A model generated the notes under the pieces. It ran no database searches, was not told where the DNA came from, and saw only the letters and a list, made by a program, of their open reading frames with translations. A program made the translations under genes and the position numbers. Source: Euwallacea fornicatus (Eukaryota > Arthropoda > Insecta > Coleoptera > Curculionidae). From it: a DNA stretch of 64,000 nucleotides. The stretch covers positions 3,658,001 through 3,722,000 of the forward strand of contig NC_089551.1 of assembly GCF_040115645.1 (NCBI RefSeq), given 5' to 3'. Shown in pieces: positions 32,930 through 45,290 of the stretch (position 1 is the stretch's first letter; each line of letters opens with the position of its first letter).

Positions 32930-33508
32930 CAGGGTGTTTCCTAACTACGTGTAAAAAATTTAAAGACGTAATCCTCGACTGATGTTGAGTTAAAAATATC
33001 TAATAAACATATGTCCGCAAATGCCTTGTTTCCAAGATAGAGGGTGTTGACTGAAAGACGTTGAAAAAGGTTTTAAAGTTTTCTAAAGGTTTGGCGGTAT
33101 TTACTAGCTTGTTTATTGTTAGTTTTTTTACTACTTCCACTACTATAAACAAGATAGTCAGTGTTATTTTGGTGTTTTACTCTCTAAAATGAAAGAATTT
33201 AGTTCTGTGTCCCAAAAATCATATTATACCTCAGTTTTGAAAATTTTTCAAATGCCTAACTACACTAATCAAGAAATGGCCAATATGGTTTTTGTTTACG
33301 ACCTTGCTGATGGTAATTGTCTTTTCTAAAATTCAAACACCCAAATTGAGTCATTTTGGAAATAAAATCTCTTTTTCTTGTCACATTTCAACACCCTGTA
33401 TCTTGGAAACAAGGCATTTACGGACATATGTTTATTAGACATTTTTGACTCAAAATCAGTCGAGGATTACGCCTTTAAATTTTTTACATGTAGTTAGGAA
33501 ACACCCTG
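32930..33508 (+). mobile_element. 579-bp MITE-like deletion derivative of a mariner-like element
   Basis: Near-identical TIRs of about 125 bp (CAGGGTGTTTCCTAACTACR...) begin at 32930 and end at 33508, flanked by TA on both sides. The interior keeps the first 25 codons of a transposase (33252-33329). The high similarity of the two repeats suggests a comparatively recent insertion. Confidence 0.92.
33252..33329 (+). pseudogene. Truncated DUF4817-type transposase start inside the MITE
   Basis: ATG at 33252 opens MPNYTNQEMANMVFVYDLAD followed by GNCLF and a stop. The pattern 'NYTNxEMAxMVFVYGLADGN' is the characteristic N-terminus of one insect mariner-like transposase group. Everything after this point has been lost by internal deletion. 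Not expected to be functional. Confidence 0.75.
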
Positions 33509-34969
33509 TATATTAAGTAATTTTTCACACTGTAAATGCATAACTTTAAATTAATTTTAGAAGAACTTCAATGTGTTTAAAAATATCCTTAGACTTTTCC
33601 ATTGTATATAGTTATTTAGCCTGATGCGACACGTAATATTTGCCTCAGACAAATGCAAATCCCATATCGGCAAAGATGTCCTTACAAAGAAGCTTCTCGA
33701 TATTAAATTTTTGGCTTTAGTCGTGAAAACCGAAATTGTCAATTCGCATTTTAATACCTCGTAAAACGTTTTTAATATCGCAGTCTACTTACGTAGCTGA
33801 TGGCTTTTCCACGCCGGAGCTTTGATGTGGGTAATAACTTTTTTCAAATCGAGCTTTTTTCATAAAGCAGCTTCCAGCGGTGCAGTAATAGAAATGTTGC
33901 ATTAAGTTGGCGCCATTAATTATGGCCCAACTGCATTAGCGTAAAAACACCGATTACGATCCCAATGAAATTCCCCAAATACGAGCAAAAACTTCTAAAT
34001 AACTTTCGCACCATACTAAACATTGTTTAGTTGATTAATTAACTTCATTAACCCATTGTTCTTGTCGCTCCGTCAACTTTACCCCAATGCATTATCACAG
34101 GAAAAAGCTGCAAACTTTACGCATCTTGCAACTTTTACGGAGACACTGAAGAGAGGAAGCGGGTCCTCCAGGGGGCACCTCGCCAAAAAAATATGCCTCC
34201 TGGAATTGCCTCCAGCCCAAAAGATTTTAGAACAAATGACAGTCCTTACGGGGTAAATTACTCCGACTAAACAGATTTTGTCTCCAGATGTTGCAGCGCG
34301 AAATAAGGCGAAAATAGGGACAGAGCAAAGGGCAGACAGGTCAACGGGGAGATGCGAGATTGTTTTTATGAGGGCGCCCTTTTGCACAGTTAGAGCGAAT
34401 TTATCTTTTTGTGTTGTAGTTAAAGGGCGAGAAATTGAGTCACCACCGAAGCTTTATGTTTTCCATGAAGATTCTACCGTGCGTTTAAAAAATTTTTCAG
34501 TCAATTAGGCGTTCGATTTATTTGACACCGAGCCCGTACGTCTTTGATATGTTCTTCTACGTAATCTTGAACATAAACGAATAAACCGAACCTCACTTAA
34601 GTACGACTTGGTTTGCCTTTATTATCCCCTTCACGTCCATTGTATCCATATACCGGATCTACCAGAAAAAAGTGTCCACTTCGAATATCTTTTTTGTTTT
34701 TTGTTAAAGAAAAAACATTAAAACGTGTCAATTTTGACTAAAATGGTGAAAAAGTTGCATTCGAAATATCATCTCTCTGCCCCCTGGAAACATCACCTTT
34801 GTAATTTTCAAATGAAAGAGGATTTGTTTTATACCTCGTTTCAAAGGTAATTTTATTCTATACGTAGTCAAGCTTTTATTTTTTATTTTTGCATGTTGAT
34901 CTCGTAGATATCAAACAAAAACCAAATAACCTGATTTGAAGCATTTTTATTGATATTTTATTTATTTTA
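33509..34969. other. Intergenic stretch without recognised genes
   Basis: Nothing supported. Open frames at 34056-34256, 34079-34387 and 34278-34508 overlap on both strands and lack protein-family features. Confidence 0.5.
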
Positions 34970-35690
34970 TCGTAAGAAACGTTGCAAGTGATCTTCATTG
35001 ATTTTCTTGCACACGTACAGCTGATCCTCAAAACGTCGTCCCACATTATCTAACATTTCTAATTTTATTGACCTGCACTCTACAACGATTCGGCCACGTA
35101 ACTGCTTGAGGGAATTAGATTATGTGTCATAGAATTTGGACTTCCGATGCCCCTATAAGAAAAAATCCAGAGGACTAAGGTTAGGAGTTATCCCGGGCCA
35201 CTCCACTGGACCTCTTCTGCCAATCCATTTTCCAGGGAATTTGGGTCTAGATATTGTTACGAAAAAGTTTATAAAAAAAAACTTAATTGAAACCTAAATA
35301 ACAATACAAAAAAGAAATAGTTATTCACATATTTTAGTCGATCAACTTTAATAATGCCCGTCCTTTCAACAGCACACTCATCTGACCATATTATCGTTGT
35401 ATACTTTATGCAAAAACCATTAACAAAACGCCATTCTCCGTTCTGTGTCGTTATATTCTAGCGTTTGTACTTTAAACGCAACGTATGAAATGTACTTATG
35501 TTTCTTGAATATTGCACGTGTCCTTTTCTGCAAAATTCCACAATTTCGAGCAACCTCCCTTAAAGAAGTTGGGGGTGTTTCTTGAACATGCAACATGTTC
35601 ATCTCCACATCAGTATTGAATCGACGATTTTTAGTCGCTCGTTTTTTTGAAGGCGTCGTGAGGATTTTTTGATCAGTCAACTTTTGATTG
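34970..35690 (-). pseudogene. Mariner-like transposase remnant
   Basis: On the minus strand, an N-terminal helix-turn-helix (VQETPPTSLREVARNCGI near 35535-35590, preceded by a basic stretch) is followed, after a deleted core, by FPGKWIGRRGPVEWPGITPN then LSPLDFFLYGH (35140-35245). The end has EDQLYVCKKINEDH then LQRFL. The catalytic middle (first and second Asp) is gone. Confidence 0.8.
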
Positions 35691-36129
35691 TTCGTTGTCC
35701 ACTTTATTTGATGCTGAGTTCGGCACTTAATTGTTTAACCATTTGTAAACATCACTTTAACTTGCTGGATTAAAATTCATTAATATTATGCCATTTAGAA
35801 TAAAGAAAACTCTCAGTAATTTTATTTAGTTTTTTAAGTTTGGAAATCGATTGACAAATAACGATTTCACAGTTTTGCATACCAAGTTAAAACTAAAATT
35901 GAAAATCGTTATTTATTACCTTTATATGAACTAATGTTATTTATGGCTCAAATTACGTAACTTTTTATGCACGTTTCAAGCCTCACATCAGTAGTGATGC
36001 CACATTTTTCAAAATTAATATGTAACAGGAATTTGTCTCAATTTTCTGTGTTCATTTATGAAAATCAACGCTCATTAAATACTTACAATTTTCATACATA
36101 TCATATTTTTCTTTGCAGGTAGCACTAAT

Positions 36130-36940
36130 AGCTAGCAATTATATGTCAGTCTCTGGTTTCTGTCCCCTAAGATTTTTCTTGGGGGAATGTAGCCCCACAT
36201 TGCCTTTCATTGCCACTGATACCTTACTTACAGTAGGCAAACTCAAGTTTAATGCATTCGAAACATGCTAACTAAAACAAGAATTTAAAATTCGCAATTC
36301 CAAAATATTAAAATTCAATTTACCTCTCTCTAACTGAATCCAAGGGTAACAAAGGCTCATTATTTTCCAATTTGCTTTCAAAATAGTTGATAAGACACGC
36401 TGCAAACTTTTTGCACCAACTATTTAAGAACTTGAGCATTATATCAACAACACTGATAATAAATTAACAGGAGCACTATTTTAACACTCGAAAGGACAAA
36501 TTTTTACTATCAAAGTTGATTAATAAAAAACACAACGGTTTAAACATCAAATTAAACGAAAACGTTAACAAATTAAGCGGCAACCGTGCAAAAAATTAGG
36601 GTTATGTTTAGACATTCAAACATATCTTTATTCTTTTTTAACATATTAAATTTATATGACGTGACATCTTACGTAAGGCGACTCTTAATCCTTGCAATTT
36701 GTGTCGTGAACAAAACGTACCTGATTTGAACCATATGTAATTTTACATGCGCCGTCTATAGCTTGATTTGATGCCGAATCCTAACCTTACTTATTAGTCA
36801 GAAGCAAACATTTTATCGGGTACAGCTGCTTTAATCAAATAACACTATAACCTATATGTAAATACTTACCTGTAAAAGAGTACTCCCATAGTTTTATTTT
36901 TAAGCGTTAAAGAAGAACCAGAGGTTGCACAGCTCGCCAT
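36130..36940 (-). pseudogene. Possible transposon-derived open frame with introns, decayed
   Basis: An ATG at 36940-36938 opens 23 codons (MASCATSGSSLTLKNKTMG, then VLFY) and ends at a perfect donor CAG|GTAAGT (36869). An acceptor TTTATTATCAG lies in phase near 36455, followed by KKFAACLINYFESKLENNEP and LLPLDSVRER. After another donor-like site come VSNALNLSLPTVSKVSVAMK and SPRKNLRGQKPETDI (36160-36270). The helix-turn-helix plus 'SPxKxxxxxKPxTD' pattern recalls a family of insect transposon-encoded DNA-binding proteins. The last junction does not keep frame and the protein stops early, so I read this as a pseudogene or a remnant. A chance assembly cannot be excluded. Confidence 0.35.
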
Positions 36941-36972
36941 TTTTCAAGGTAACACTAATCTGAACCAACTTA

Positions 36973-37194
36973 AGGCGCGTTTGCACGGTTAGGGAACCAC
37001 GGTGTTGTGGGGGCAAAAATACCAAATTACCACAACTGAATTAGGCCAAAAATATTTAACATGTTTGATACCGTAATTCGTAATCGTGGCATCTTTAATT
37101 TCGATTTTTCTTTGAGAAATGTATTATTTGCACAAGGCGTACTCCACGAAAGCGTGGTTTACGATCGTGGTTCACTACCCGTGCAAACGCGCCT
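36973..37194. mobile_element. 222-bp MITE with TTA target duplications, PIF/Harbinger-like
   Basis: TIRs begin AGGCGCGTTTGCACGGTTAG and end inverted AGGCGCGTTTGCACGGGTAG. TTA at 36970-36972 and 37195-37197 forms a 3-bp target duplication. GC-rich ends and a TTA site are typical of PIF/Harbinger non-autonomous elements. No coding content. Confidence 0.85.
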
Positions 37195-37197
37195 TTA

Positions 37198-39024
37198 GTA
37201 AGTACAACTAATAACGTACAACTAAGTCACAGTTACTTTTAAAATTTAAATAATCCAACAATAAATGCAATATTAAAACAACCACAACTGAAAGGCTAAA
37301 AATTAAGAAACTTGAACCAAAAATCAATACAATTTCATTAATAATGACAGAATATGGAGGAGCCAATATGGCCGACTTCCGTCGCAAATCTCAACGGCGC
37401 AAAATCGCCTATTTCTCCTTCCGGATGTGTCATTTTCTAAAGTGTCAAATAATTCTTAAGCCTACTTGACTTGAAATTATTTTTTAAACGCACGATACAG
37501 GGCGTCCCAGCGCCATTAGCGCAAATTCACCTGAAAAATTTAAAGAAGAGATCTACCGGGGCACTCATAATTTAAAGGAAATATTTACGCAATATCTGAC
37601 GACTATAGAAAATAGATCGCGGATAGCCCAAGGCTCAGAATTAACGGCCACAACTGATCCGCAGTTAGAATTCTCAGCAGAGATATGCTTGCCTGGTGTT
37701 ATTCTTAAATCGGCGTGTAGAGATGAGAGTGAGTTCGGCGTGAGAATGTTGATTTTTAGTTAAAAATATCGTTCCATTTGACATGTTAATGTTAAACAGG
37801 TCCTTTTGCGAAATTGCGTATCGTAAAATTTGAATTAAAACTTTAAAATGCGTCGCCTGTTTATCACATCAATATCCCAAAAACTTCATTCTAAATCACA
37901 AAACGGCTCTCAGCATAGCCACTGGCAACGCTTAAAAAAACATACACCCTGTGTGCAGTACGAGCCTTAAGGGGTGGGGAGGGAGGGTCGGCGGCCTAAA
38001 GCAGCAGGCAAGGAAAGACGGCGGACTTCCCTGGGGGTAGGGGGTGGTGATTAAAAATTTCTTCCGGAGTGCGAGTTTTGCCCAGGGGACCAGACTCACT
38101 AAGGCCGGCCCTGCCGGCATGGTGAGATATTATCTAAGTCCAACTAAATGGACTCGAAAGCGCAGATCCTCTGCATCCTCAAAAATTATTCGGTTTGGTA
38201 ACATAAGACATTTTCCTGAAAACTGGAAAACCAATTGCGATGTGTGATATGTCATGCCATGGTTCGATAGAGTTGTATAAAATATGAAAAGAGAGTGTTT
38301 GAACGTATCTGTTGTTGGTCTAAATTGTTGCGCCCAATTGAAAACGCCCTTAATGAAAATGAAAAACTGAATTGTTTTCCGTCGCGTTGCTGTTGCCAAA
38401 ATTGAGCGTTTTTCTTAAAAGTGTAATAATTTTTTATGTTTAGTTTCATTTAGCTATTAGTGGCTTGATAGTTACGAAAAACGAGCGACATTTCAGTTTT
38501 TTTTTGCACATTGGCACTGAAACGAGGTAGTTCTCAAGAGAGCGAACAAAACAAAAACCTTCTGATATTTACCGACAAGACGGGACGGGATTCGAAATTG
38601 TTGCGAAATTTACAGACAAAACGGAAATGAGACACGAAAGGCTCCGAAATGTTGCCTTTTTCCCGAAACATGAAGCGAGTAATGGGGTTTTATTCGACTC
38701 ATCCATTTGTGGGCTCGCTCGCAAGTTCACTCGGCTATAAACTAATTCGAATCATAAAAGTTTACATTAGGTACTCATTACATAAATAAGCTTTTAAAGG
38801 TCATTACCGCCTTTTTTGAAGTTATGCGCTAAAAAAACTATTAGATTGGCGAATAATTTCGTAGATTTTTTTTTTTACTTGTTTTCCAACTATTTGTTTG
38901 CTGTTTGGCATAGTGTATACAGGATATAACGTCACATATCATCCTGGATATATTTGAGAGGACGATAGCTCATAATGGCATAGATGCAGAGTAGCAAAGA
39001 GTGCTTTGGGCTACCTGAAGATCT
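37198..39024. other. Intergenic stretch without recognised genes
   Basis: No transposase or host exon recognised. 37930-38120 is locally GC-rich. A CAGGGCGTCCC terminus-like sequence at 37498-37508 has no found partner. Confidence 0.45.
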
Positions 39025-39291
39025 TCAAAAAACGACATCGTTGTAGACGATCCATTTTTCGTGACCTGTTATCACACGTTTCAAAAACAGGTCATTTCCT
39101 ACTCGTTTAGATAGTACCTTGAGTTCATGTTGTACCCATACATTCGGTTTATTAACGTACCTAATTTGTTTGGAACGATTCCCAACTCTTAATTTCGATA
39201 GGTTCAGACTGCCAGCTATCTCCCGTATAGTTAATCGACGATTTAACTGTATCAAAGCCTTTAAATTGTCTTCATAAACTTGACGATACAC
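39025..39291 (-). pseudogene. Mariner (SETMAR/mos1-type) transposase fragment
   Basis: An open stretch of 88 codons containing ALIQLNRRLTIREIAGSLNL then VNKPNVWVQHELK and FLKRVITGHEKWIVYND. This is the second helix-turn-helix, linker and first catalytic block of a classical mariner transposase. The catalytic Asp of the expected TGDEKWI is replaced by His. The rest of the protein is absent on both sides. Confidence 0.85.
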
Positions 39292-39340
39292 AAAAAATAA
39301 TTTAAATTACTCGGTGTTGAGTTTTTCCTCTGCGAGAGTA

Positions 39341-40578
39341 CCATGGGTACTACTGATTGAAACTCGCTGCTCACCATGGGAATCTCGAATACCATAAAAG
39401 ATATGAGGTAGCTTGAATCGATGCAAAGTTGCGATTTTTATAAGCTTTGCTAAATACCGTTTTTAAAATTTGGAAATTGCTTTCGAAGATAATCATCCGA
39501 AATTTCCACAATGGCTTGCATTTTTTCTTTAAGTTATTTGAAGAGATTTATTAAAACGAATTTTACTTCTTCGTGGGGACTTTAGCTCCTTTATAAAATG
39601 GCGTTATTAAATTTTAAATGCAACGTTTCGCTATTTAGCAGTCATCACCTACATTTCTTCAAATGCGACCTGAGTTTTTTAATGCATTATCGGGAAACCT
39701 TTAATTATTTTAATTAAATAATGTACTTGTAGTAAAAATAAACGTAATATTGCAAAACTCTTTAGAAATAAATAAAATCATGAAACACTACTCAGTCACA
39801 AGTATTACCATAGAAACAATGAACTAAGTTTCCATAAAACACCAAATTTTGAGATATTAAAGTTTATTAAATAGTTTTGTGACACTTACAAAACTATTAA
39901 CAGCACATTGAATTTGAAAAAAACATACTATGGCCTACACAATTGAAAGATATCCTGGCATGTTGGAACATTACTTCACACATCACAGCCATTCTGGATG
40001 TGCCGGTGAAGCACATCTTCAATAATATCCTAAAAGGTGACAGCCGCATTGTTCACATTTTTTTGTTGTAAAATATGGCGCATTTAATTTGTTGTTTCCG
40101 TGGTAACTCTTATGTCTGCGTAGTATTTCATTACTTCATTTGCTAAAAATGTATTTTGCGTTATATTGTTTGTTTATACTACAAGTGCAATACATGATTT
40201 AATTCACAAAATCAGAGACATTCCAAAAATACAATTAATAATTTAAATTTGTATGAAAAAAAAATTGTTGATGATGGTTTCCAAATTCCGAACCGTTTTA
40301 TTTAAAATCTAATAATACCATTTTATAAAAGAGCAAAAATGTTCATGAAGAAGTGACATTTATTTTCCAAAGTCTCTTCAAATATCTTTAAAAAGAAAAG
40401 CCATTTATGGAAACTTCGGTTTCTTCAATTACCTTTGGAAGTAATTGGAATTTTTCAAATTTCAAAACAGCATTTAACAAAGCACCAAAATGCGCAACTT
40501 CGCATTAATTTAAGTGATCTCGTATTTTTTATGATTTTCGAGATCCTAATGATAAGCGGTGAATTTAAATTACCTTGT
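39341..40578. mobile_element. Non-autonomous TIR element, about 1.24 kb
   Basis: Left subterminal sequence GAATCTCGAATACCATAAAA (39380-39399) and inverted right sequence GGATCTCGAAAATCATAAAA (40535-40554) continue in parallel for about 150 bp. The outermost bases are diverged. No transposase inside. Its right end abuts the next element. Confidence 0.6.
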
Positions 40579-40579
40579 G

Positions 40580-41684
40580 CAGGGTGATCCAAATTTAAAG
40601 TGTATTATCGGAATCTGGGATACTAAACGAAATATGAGCTTATATTGAAATAAAGTTGCATAATTTAGAGCCTAAGAAAATATCGCTTAGAACTCGGAAA
40701 AAATCCAAATACTTCCGAAGATATTCAAAAAAACCGAAATTTTGCTATATAATTTGTATTTTATCCTAACTTTTATTGAAGAGATAATCCAAAATAAATG
40801 TAATTTTAATGTTGCCACTTTTCGTCTGTACAAGATGGCACGATAAGTACAATTTAAAATCTGACGTTTCGTCTTAACTCACCATCATCAACTTAAATTA
40901 TTCGAATGCGGGCCTGGATTTTGCACTTTGGCTTTTATTACCTTTTGCCCTTTTAAGAACAATGATGTATAAAACCCACCAAAAAAAGTGGTAGATATAA
41001 TGAAAATATCCTCTTGAAAAGTAAATTTATCTTTCACTCTCCCATGTATCGTTTTTAACATAGGTTTGTGTTCGTTCCAGTTTCACCTACTCGCGTAATA
41101 GATGTTTTCAATCAATTTTAATATATGAAATAAATAACATAAACAATTTTTTATCAAGTATTATATAACAAATAGATTTGATTTAGAGTACACTGTTTTA
41201 TTTTAGTCAGTAAATAATTGTCAAATTGTTTTTTTTTTCAAATCTATTCAGTAAATTATAAAGTTGATATTAATTATTGTTAAAGTAAAATGAAATATTC
41301 TCATCACCTGAAAAGCGCAATATGATAAAAAAATTATTAAGCTTCTAATAGGAATGCTCAATTATCTTCAGAACTCCTTTTGTAAGAATAAAATACTTTA
41401 AAAGCGATATTAAAAATTATTTAAATTGCTGATCTAGTTAAATTATTTAAAATGAAGTGATGATAGTTCAGAAGTTTCCATTTTTGCAAATCTGCAAAAA
41501 ATAGAAACGATATAGCAAAATTTCGTTTTTTTTTTATATCTGCGGAAGCATTTGAAATTTTCCCGGGGTCGAGGTGTCATTTTCTTGTGCACTTAATTAC
41601 GCAACTTTGCCCCGATTTAAGGGACCTTTTATCTCTAGTGGTTTCCGAGATCGCGATGATGCAACTCGAATTTGGACCATCCTG
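40580..41684. mobile_element. Non-autonomous TIR element of the same family, about 1.1 kb
   Basis: CAGGGTGATCCAAATTTAAA on the left matches inverted CAGGATGGTCCAAATTCGAG on the right, with similarity for about 170 bp to a common CGAAATTTTGCTAT block. TA follows the right end. The interior contains GACGTTTCG/GTTGATGATGG-type subterminal motifs near 40865, also found at 44.13, 46.83 and 50.02 kb. No coding content. Confidence 0.75.
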
Positions 41685-42911
41685 TATAACAAAATGTGTC
41701 GGAAGTGTCCATTATTATTTTCCATTTTTGAGTCGATAGCAAATGAACAATTTTGGCAACGACTTAAGACAGTTAAACTTACTCAATGGGAAAATACGAA
41801 ATGATTTATGGAGGGCCTAATATTTCAGCGCTGGAACCGTTCCACACCTAAAAATCAACTCGTTGACCCTTTTTTCCTTTTTGTGGTGAAAGTTCCGAAT
41901 AACCCTCGCTGTGCCATAGAGCCGGGAATGACGTCGTTGCCTGTCCGGGCTTGTTTTGCAGCGATAAAAACCTTTCCCATGGCAAACCTGGTTATGACTT
42001 TAGACCTCCGCGTACAACTTTTCGTTCTAGTTAAATAACTGTTGCGAAGGCTCGTTCCGAAGCTACCTGTGTAAGATGTCAGATGCCTTAACTGGCACTT
42101 TAAGCCAATGCGAAAGTTTAAAACTAAAGGGGAAGCTGCTACTGAAAGCAGCTATGCCGGAAGTTCGAAAAGCAAAAGAATGCAGTCTGCACTCAGCGGC
42201 GCGCTCAACAGGTGAACTTCTAAGATATTGAGCACTTTGTTGCCGTCAACTTGGGACCTATTCACAATCGAACTTTCGGCCCCCTTCCGATGTCGAAGGG
42301 TCATAATTCTTTTTCGATCTCAATCAATAATGCTACGTCGATGGTAAAAAGCTGAATGTTTTCGCCGGTGAAAAGTTACAAATAACGAGGCGTCATTTCC
42401 ACGCGAGTTATGATAAACGAATATTCGGCAGATGAAATTCAATTTCTGCATGCCGGATCTCGATTGCTTTCCGGTTGCTTTAGCGAAACGTCGAAATGGG
42501 ACTCCCGAAGGCATAAATTTCACGTCGTCCCAAGCCGGCAAATAACCCAACGTCCAAGTTGTTGAAACGGAAAAGTCATCCGGAATGGTTTCGGTTCGAG
42601 ACGAGTCACAGTCCGGGGTATTTCCGGTGTAACATTTGTGTAGCCTTAGGTGCACCCACAAGATGGTCACAAATAACGATTAGGACGGTTCAGCTGGAAA
42701 ATTTATGCTAATTTAAATTTGACCGTTGACCGAGGTGACATCCAAAGACCATTGCCTTCAGGTTGACATGTTTCCCTTCCGATGTCCGGTGAAATGCTGT
42801 TCGAGGGAGTGTCGGCTAATTTGAGAAAAATTTAAATTTCTTCCTCGCCGCAGGCCATAAACGAGGCAGAATAAAAATTAGTATCGTACTATGGATAAGC
42901 GAGCACAGAAG
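41685..42911. other. Intergenic stretch without recognised genes
   Basis: No family-level match. The open frame at 42320-42670 (minus) has no recognisable domain. Confidence 0.5.
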
Positions 42912-43489
42912 GTATTGCATTTAAAGTGACGCAAGCAATTATTCTTGAAACCAAATTTGAAATTAAAAAAAAAAAAGATTCAGAGAAATGTTTTGAATAA
43001 TTTTGGAGAGTTACTCGTCGTGAAAGGACGCGCCCTCCATGCATAAAAAAATTTTTTAGTCGAGGTCATTTAACGGACGTTTCACGGCTTTTGTTAAATC
43101 GAACACAAATTTTTTTTGGTAAATTTACCGAGAGCCGAAGAAACGAAATATTTTGTGCTGCAAAGAGGTTTTTTTTCTAAAAGTTCCACTTTTTCGTATA
43201 ACCACAAAAATTTAATGGACACATTTGAAATAACACATTACTTTAATTGCGAAAAGAACTTTATTAATGGAAAATAAATAAAAATTTACAAATTCCAAAA
43301 ATTAACTCAGAAGCATAGTAAAAATTGTTCCCAAACATTTGTCAGTCGAACAAAAAAAGCGATGTTTCCACTAGAACACGTACTCGTACATTTTTTTTGG
43401 GAGTATCGAATTTATTTATAAATATCAACACGAACTTTAAAATGAAGCTAATTTCGTGTTTTTCAACTATTGTTGTTAATTTAAAAGCG

Positions 43490-43990
43490 GAAAGTGGAGA
43501 GCTTCTCTGGATAAAACAAAATTCGAATGGCGTTAGCTTATGGAAAAAGAGGTCAAAACGGCGCTGAAGCTTATCGAATTTATGTGCAAAGATTTCTTGA
43601 AGAAAGGGCATCCAGTTATTGAACTTTTTATCGAATAACCAAGAAATTTCTTGAAATTTGCAATGCGGAGACAAGTAAAAAATCCATCCAACAACTATCA
43701 CCAATGAAAACAATTAAAAAGGTCCAGTGGGCTAGCCATCCATATTACCTGACTTCACCCCACTAGACTTTTTTCTTTGGAGTTATTCTAAAGAAAAAGT
43801 ATACATTCGAATCCCAACTACTCCGGATGATATGAAAAACTGCATCAGAGCAGCTTACGAAGCACTCACTGAAGGAATCCTTGGAAATGTTTCGAGATCG
43901 TTTAGCAGGAGAATTGGAAAATACCTCAATGGGGAAAGTCAACATTTTGCGCATTTGTTCGTTTTACTATGATCTTGGGTTTAATTTTTA
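43490..43990 (+). pseudogene. Internally deleted mariner-like transposase
   Basis: The N-terminal segment LAYGKRGQNGAEAYRIYVQR plus FLEERAS is joined, after loss of the catalytic core, to the decayed SPDL-type block and a C-terminus readable as VRIPTTPDDMKNCIRAAYEA, then LTEGILGNV and SRRIGK. Its N-terminus is nearly identical to that of the neighbouring copy at 44.4 kb, so both come from one family. Confidence 0.8.
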
Positions 43991-44392
43991 GAATGTGTAA
44001 ATGCAAGTTTTGTCGGTATCTAGGAAGACAAGAAGTTTTTGAAAAAAAGTTTTCCAGCAAAAAATACTTAAATTTTTAAACTATTTGCAGATTAAAAAAA
44101 AAATGCTACATTAAAAAGACCAAAATTAGCCTTGGTGGTTGCCGAAAATTAAAATGTCGAATTTCAAATGTCACTTTTCCTCGTTATAGATCAGAAAAAG
44201 TTGCAATGATGATGTGTCAATAACTCTGAATTCCTTTGCCCCAAGTTAACCCACCCTCGTATTTTATATGGTTACCAAGGTCCCGATGGTCGAGCTTTGA
44301 AAACGAACACTATATAGTTCCCAGCATTACTACCAATATCGTATAAACTAAAATGCTAATTGCGGATATGATTAAAAACCCTCGGGCTGCAA

Positions 44393-45290
44393 ATGGATTC
44401 ACAGGCAACGGATCTATATAAAGAGCATCGCATTAAAGTTCCTAAAGAGCAAAAAGTGCAACTTTTTCAAATGGTGTTAGCTTATGGAAAAAGTGGTCAA
44501 AACGACGCTGAAGCTTATCGGATTTATGTGCAAAGATTTTCTGAAGAAAGAGCAACTAGTTGTCGAACTTTTTATTGAATAATCAAGAAACTTCTTGAAA
44601 GTGCCAACGTAGAGACAAGTAAAAAAACACACGCAAAAACTGCTACCAATGAAAACACCCAAAGAGCCATTATAGCGGCTGTAGCTGTTGATCCCTATTT
44701 AAATTGCCATTAGTTACAAAAGATTCGGGCGTTTCGATGCTTAATGTGCATTACATTTTAAAATTGAACAAGTTGCATCCGTATCATGTTTCCCTCCCCC
44801 AAGAATTACATGGCAACGAAATTGAAAAACGGATGCAATTTTATAATTTATTAAGCGAAAATTTAGTTTGAATGAAACCTTTTCCTCTAAAGTTATTTTT
44901 TCTAACAAAGCCACTTTCGTAGAGTGTGGGAGTTTCCTGAAAAGTGGTTAGGATGTAATGGTCCAGTGAACTGGCCATCCAGATCACCTGATTTAACCCT
45001 ATTAGACTTCTGTGGAGTTATCTTAAAGAAAAAGTGTACGTTCAAGTCCTAACAACTTTGAATAATATGATAAAAGGCATCAAAGCAGCTTGCGAAGCAA
45101 TCACTGAAGAAGTGCTTGGAAATGTTTTGAAATCGTTTAACATGAGAAATGGAAAATGTCTGGATGCGGAAAATCCAAATTTTGAGCATTTGTTCCACTG
45201 GCAAATGTTTAAAAACAATTTTTACTATTATTTTGGGTTAATTTTAGAATCTATAAATTGTAATTTTTCATCAAGAAAGTTTGTTCGTAA
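44393..45290 (+). pseudogene. Mariner-like transposase with more complete coding remains
   Basis: MDSQATDLYKEHRIKVPKEQ then KVQLFQMVLAYGKSGQNDAE and AYRIYVQRF make a clean start. After a stop and shifts come LNKLHPYHVSLPQELHGN then DFEKRMQFYNLLSEN, a deletion across the first catalytic block, VNWPSRSPDLTLLDF, and the open C-terminus VQVLTTLNNMIKGIKAACEA then EEVLGNVLKSF and PNFEHLF. It cannot produce an active enzyme. Confidence 0.85.

Noticed and set aside
42320..42670. 116-codon open frame on the minus strand
   Set aside because: No domain, no splice partner and no recognisable residues; tested as an upstream Cngl exon but no in-phase donor joined to 28714.
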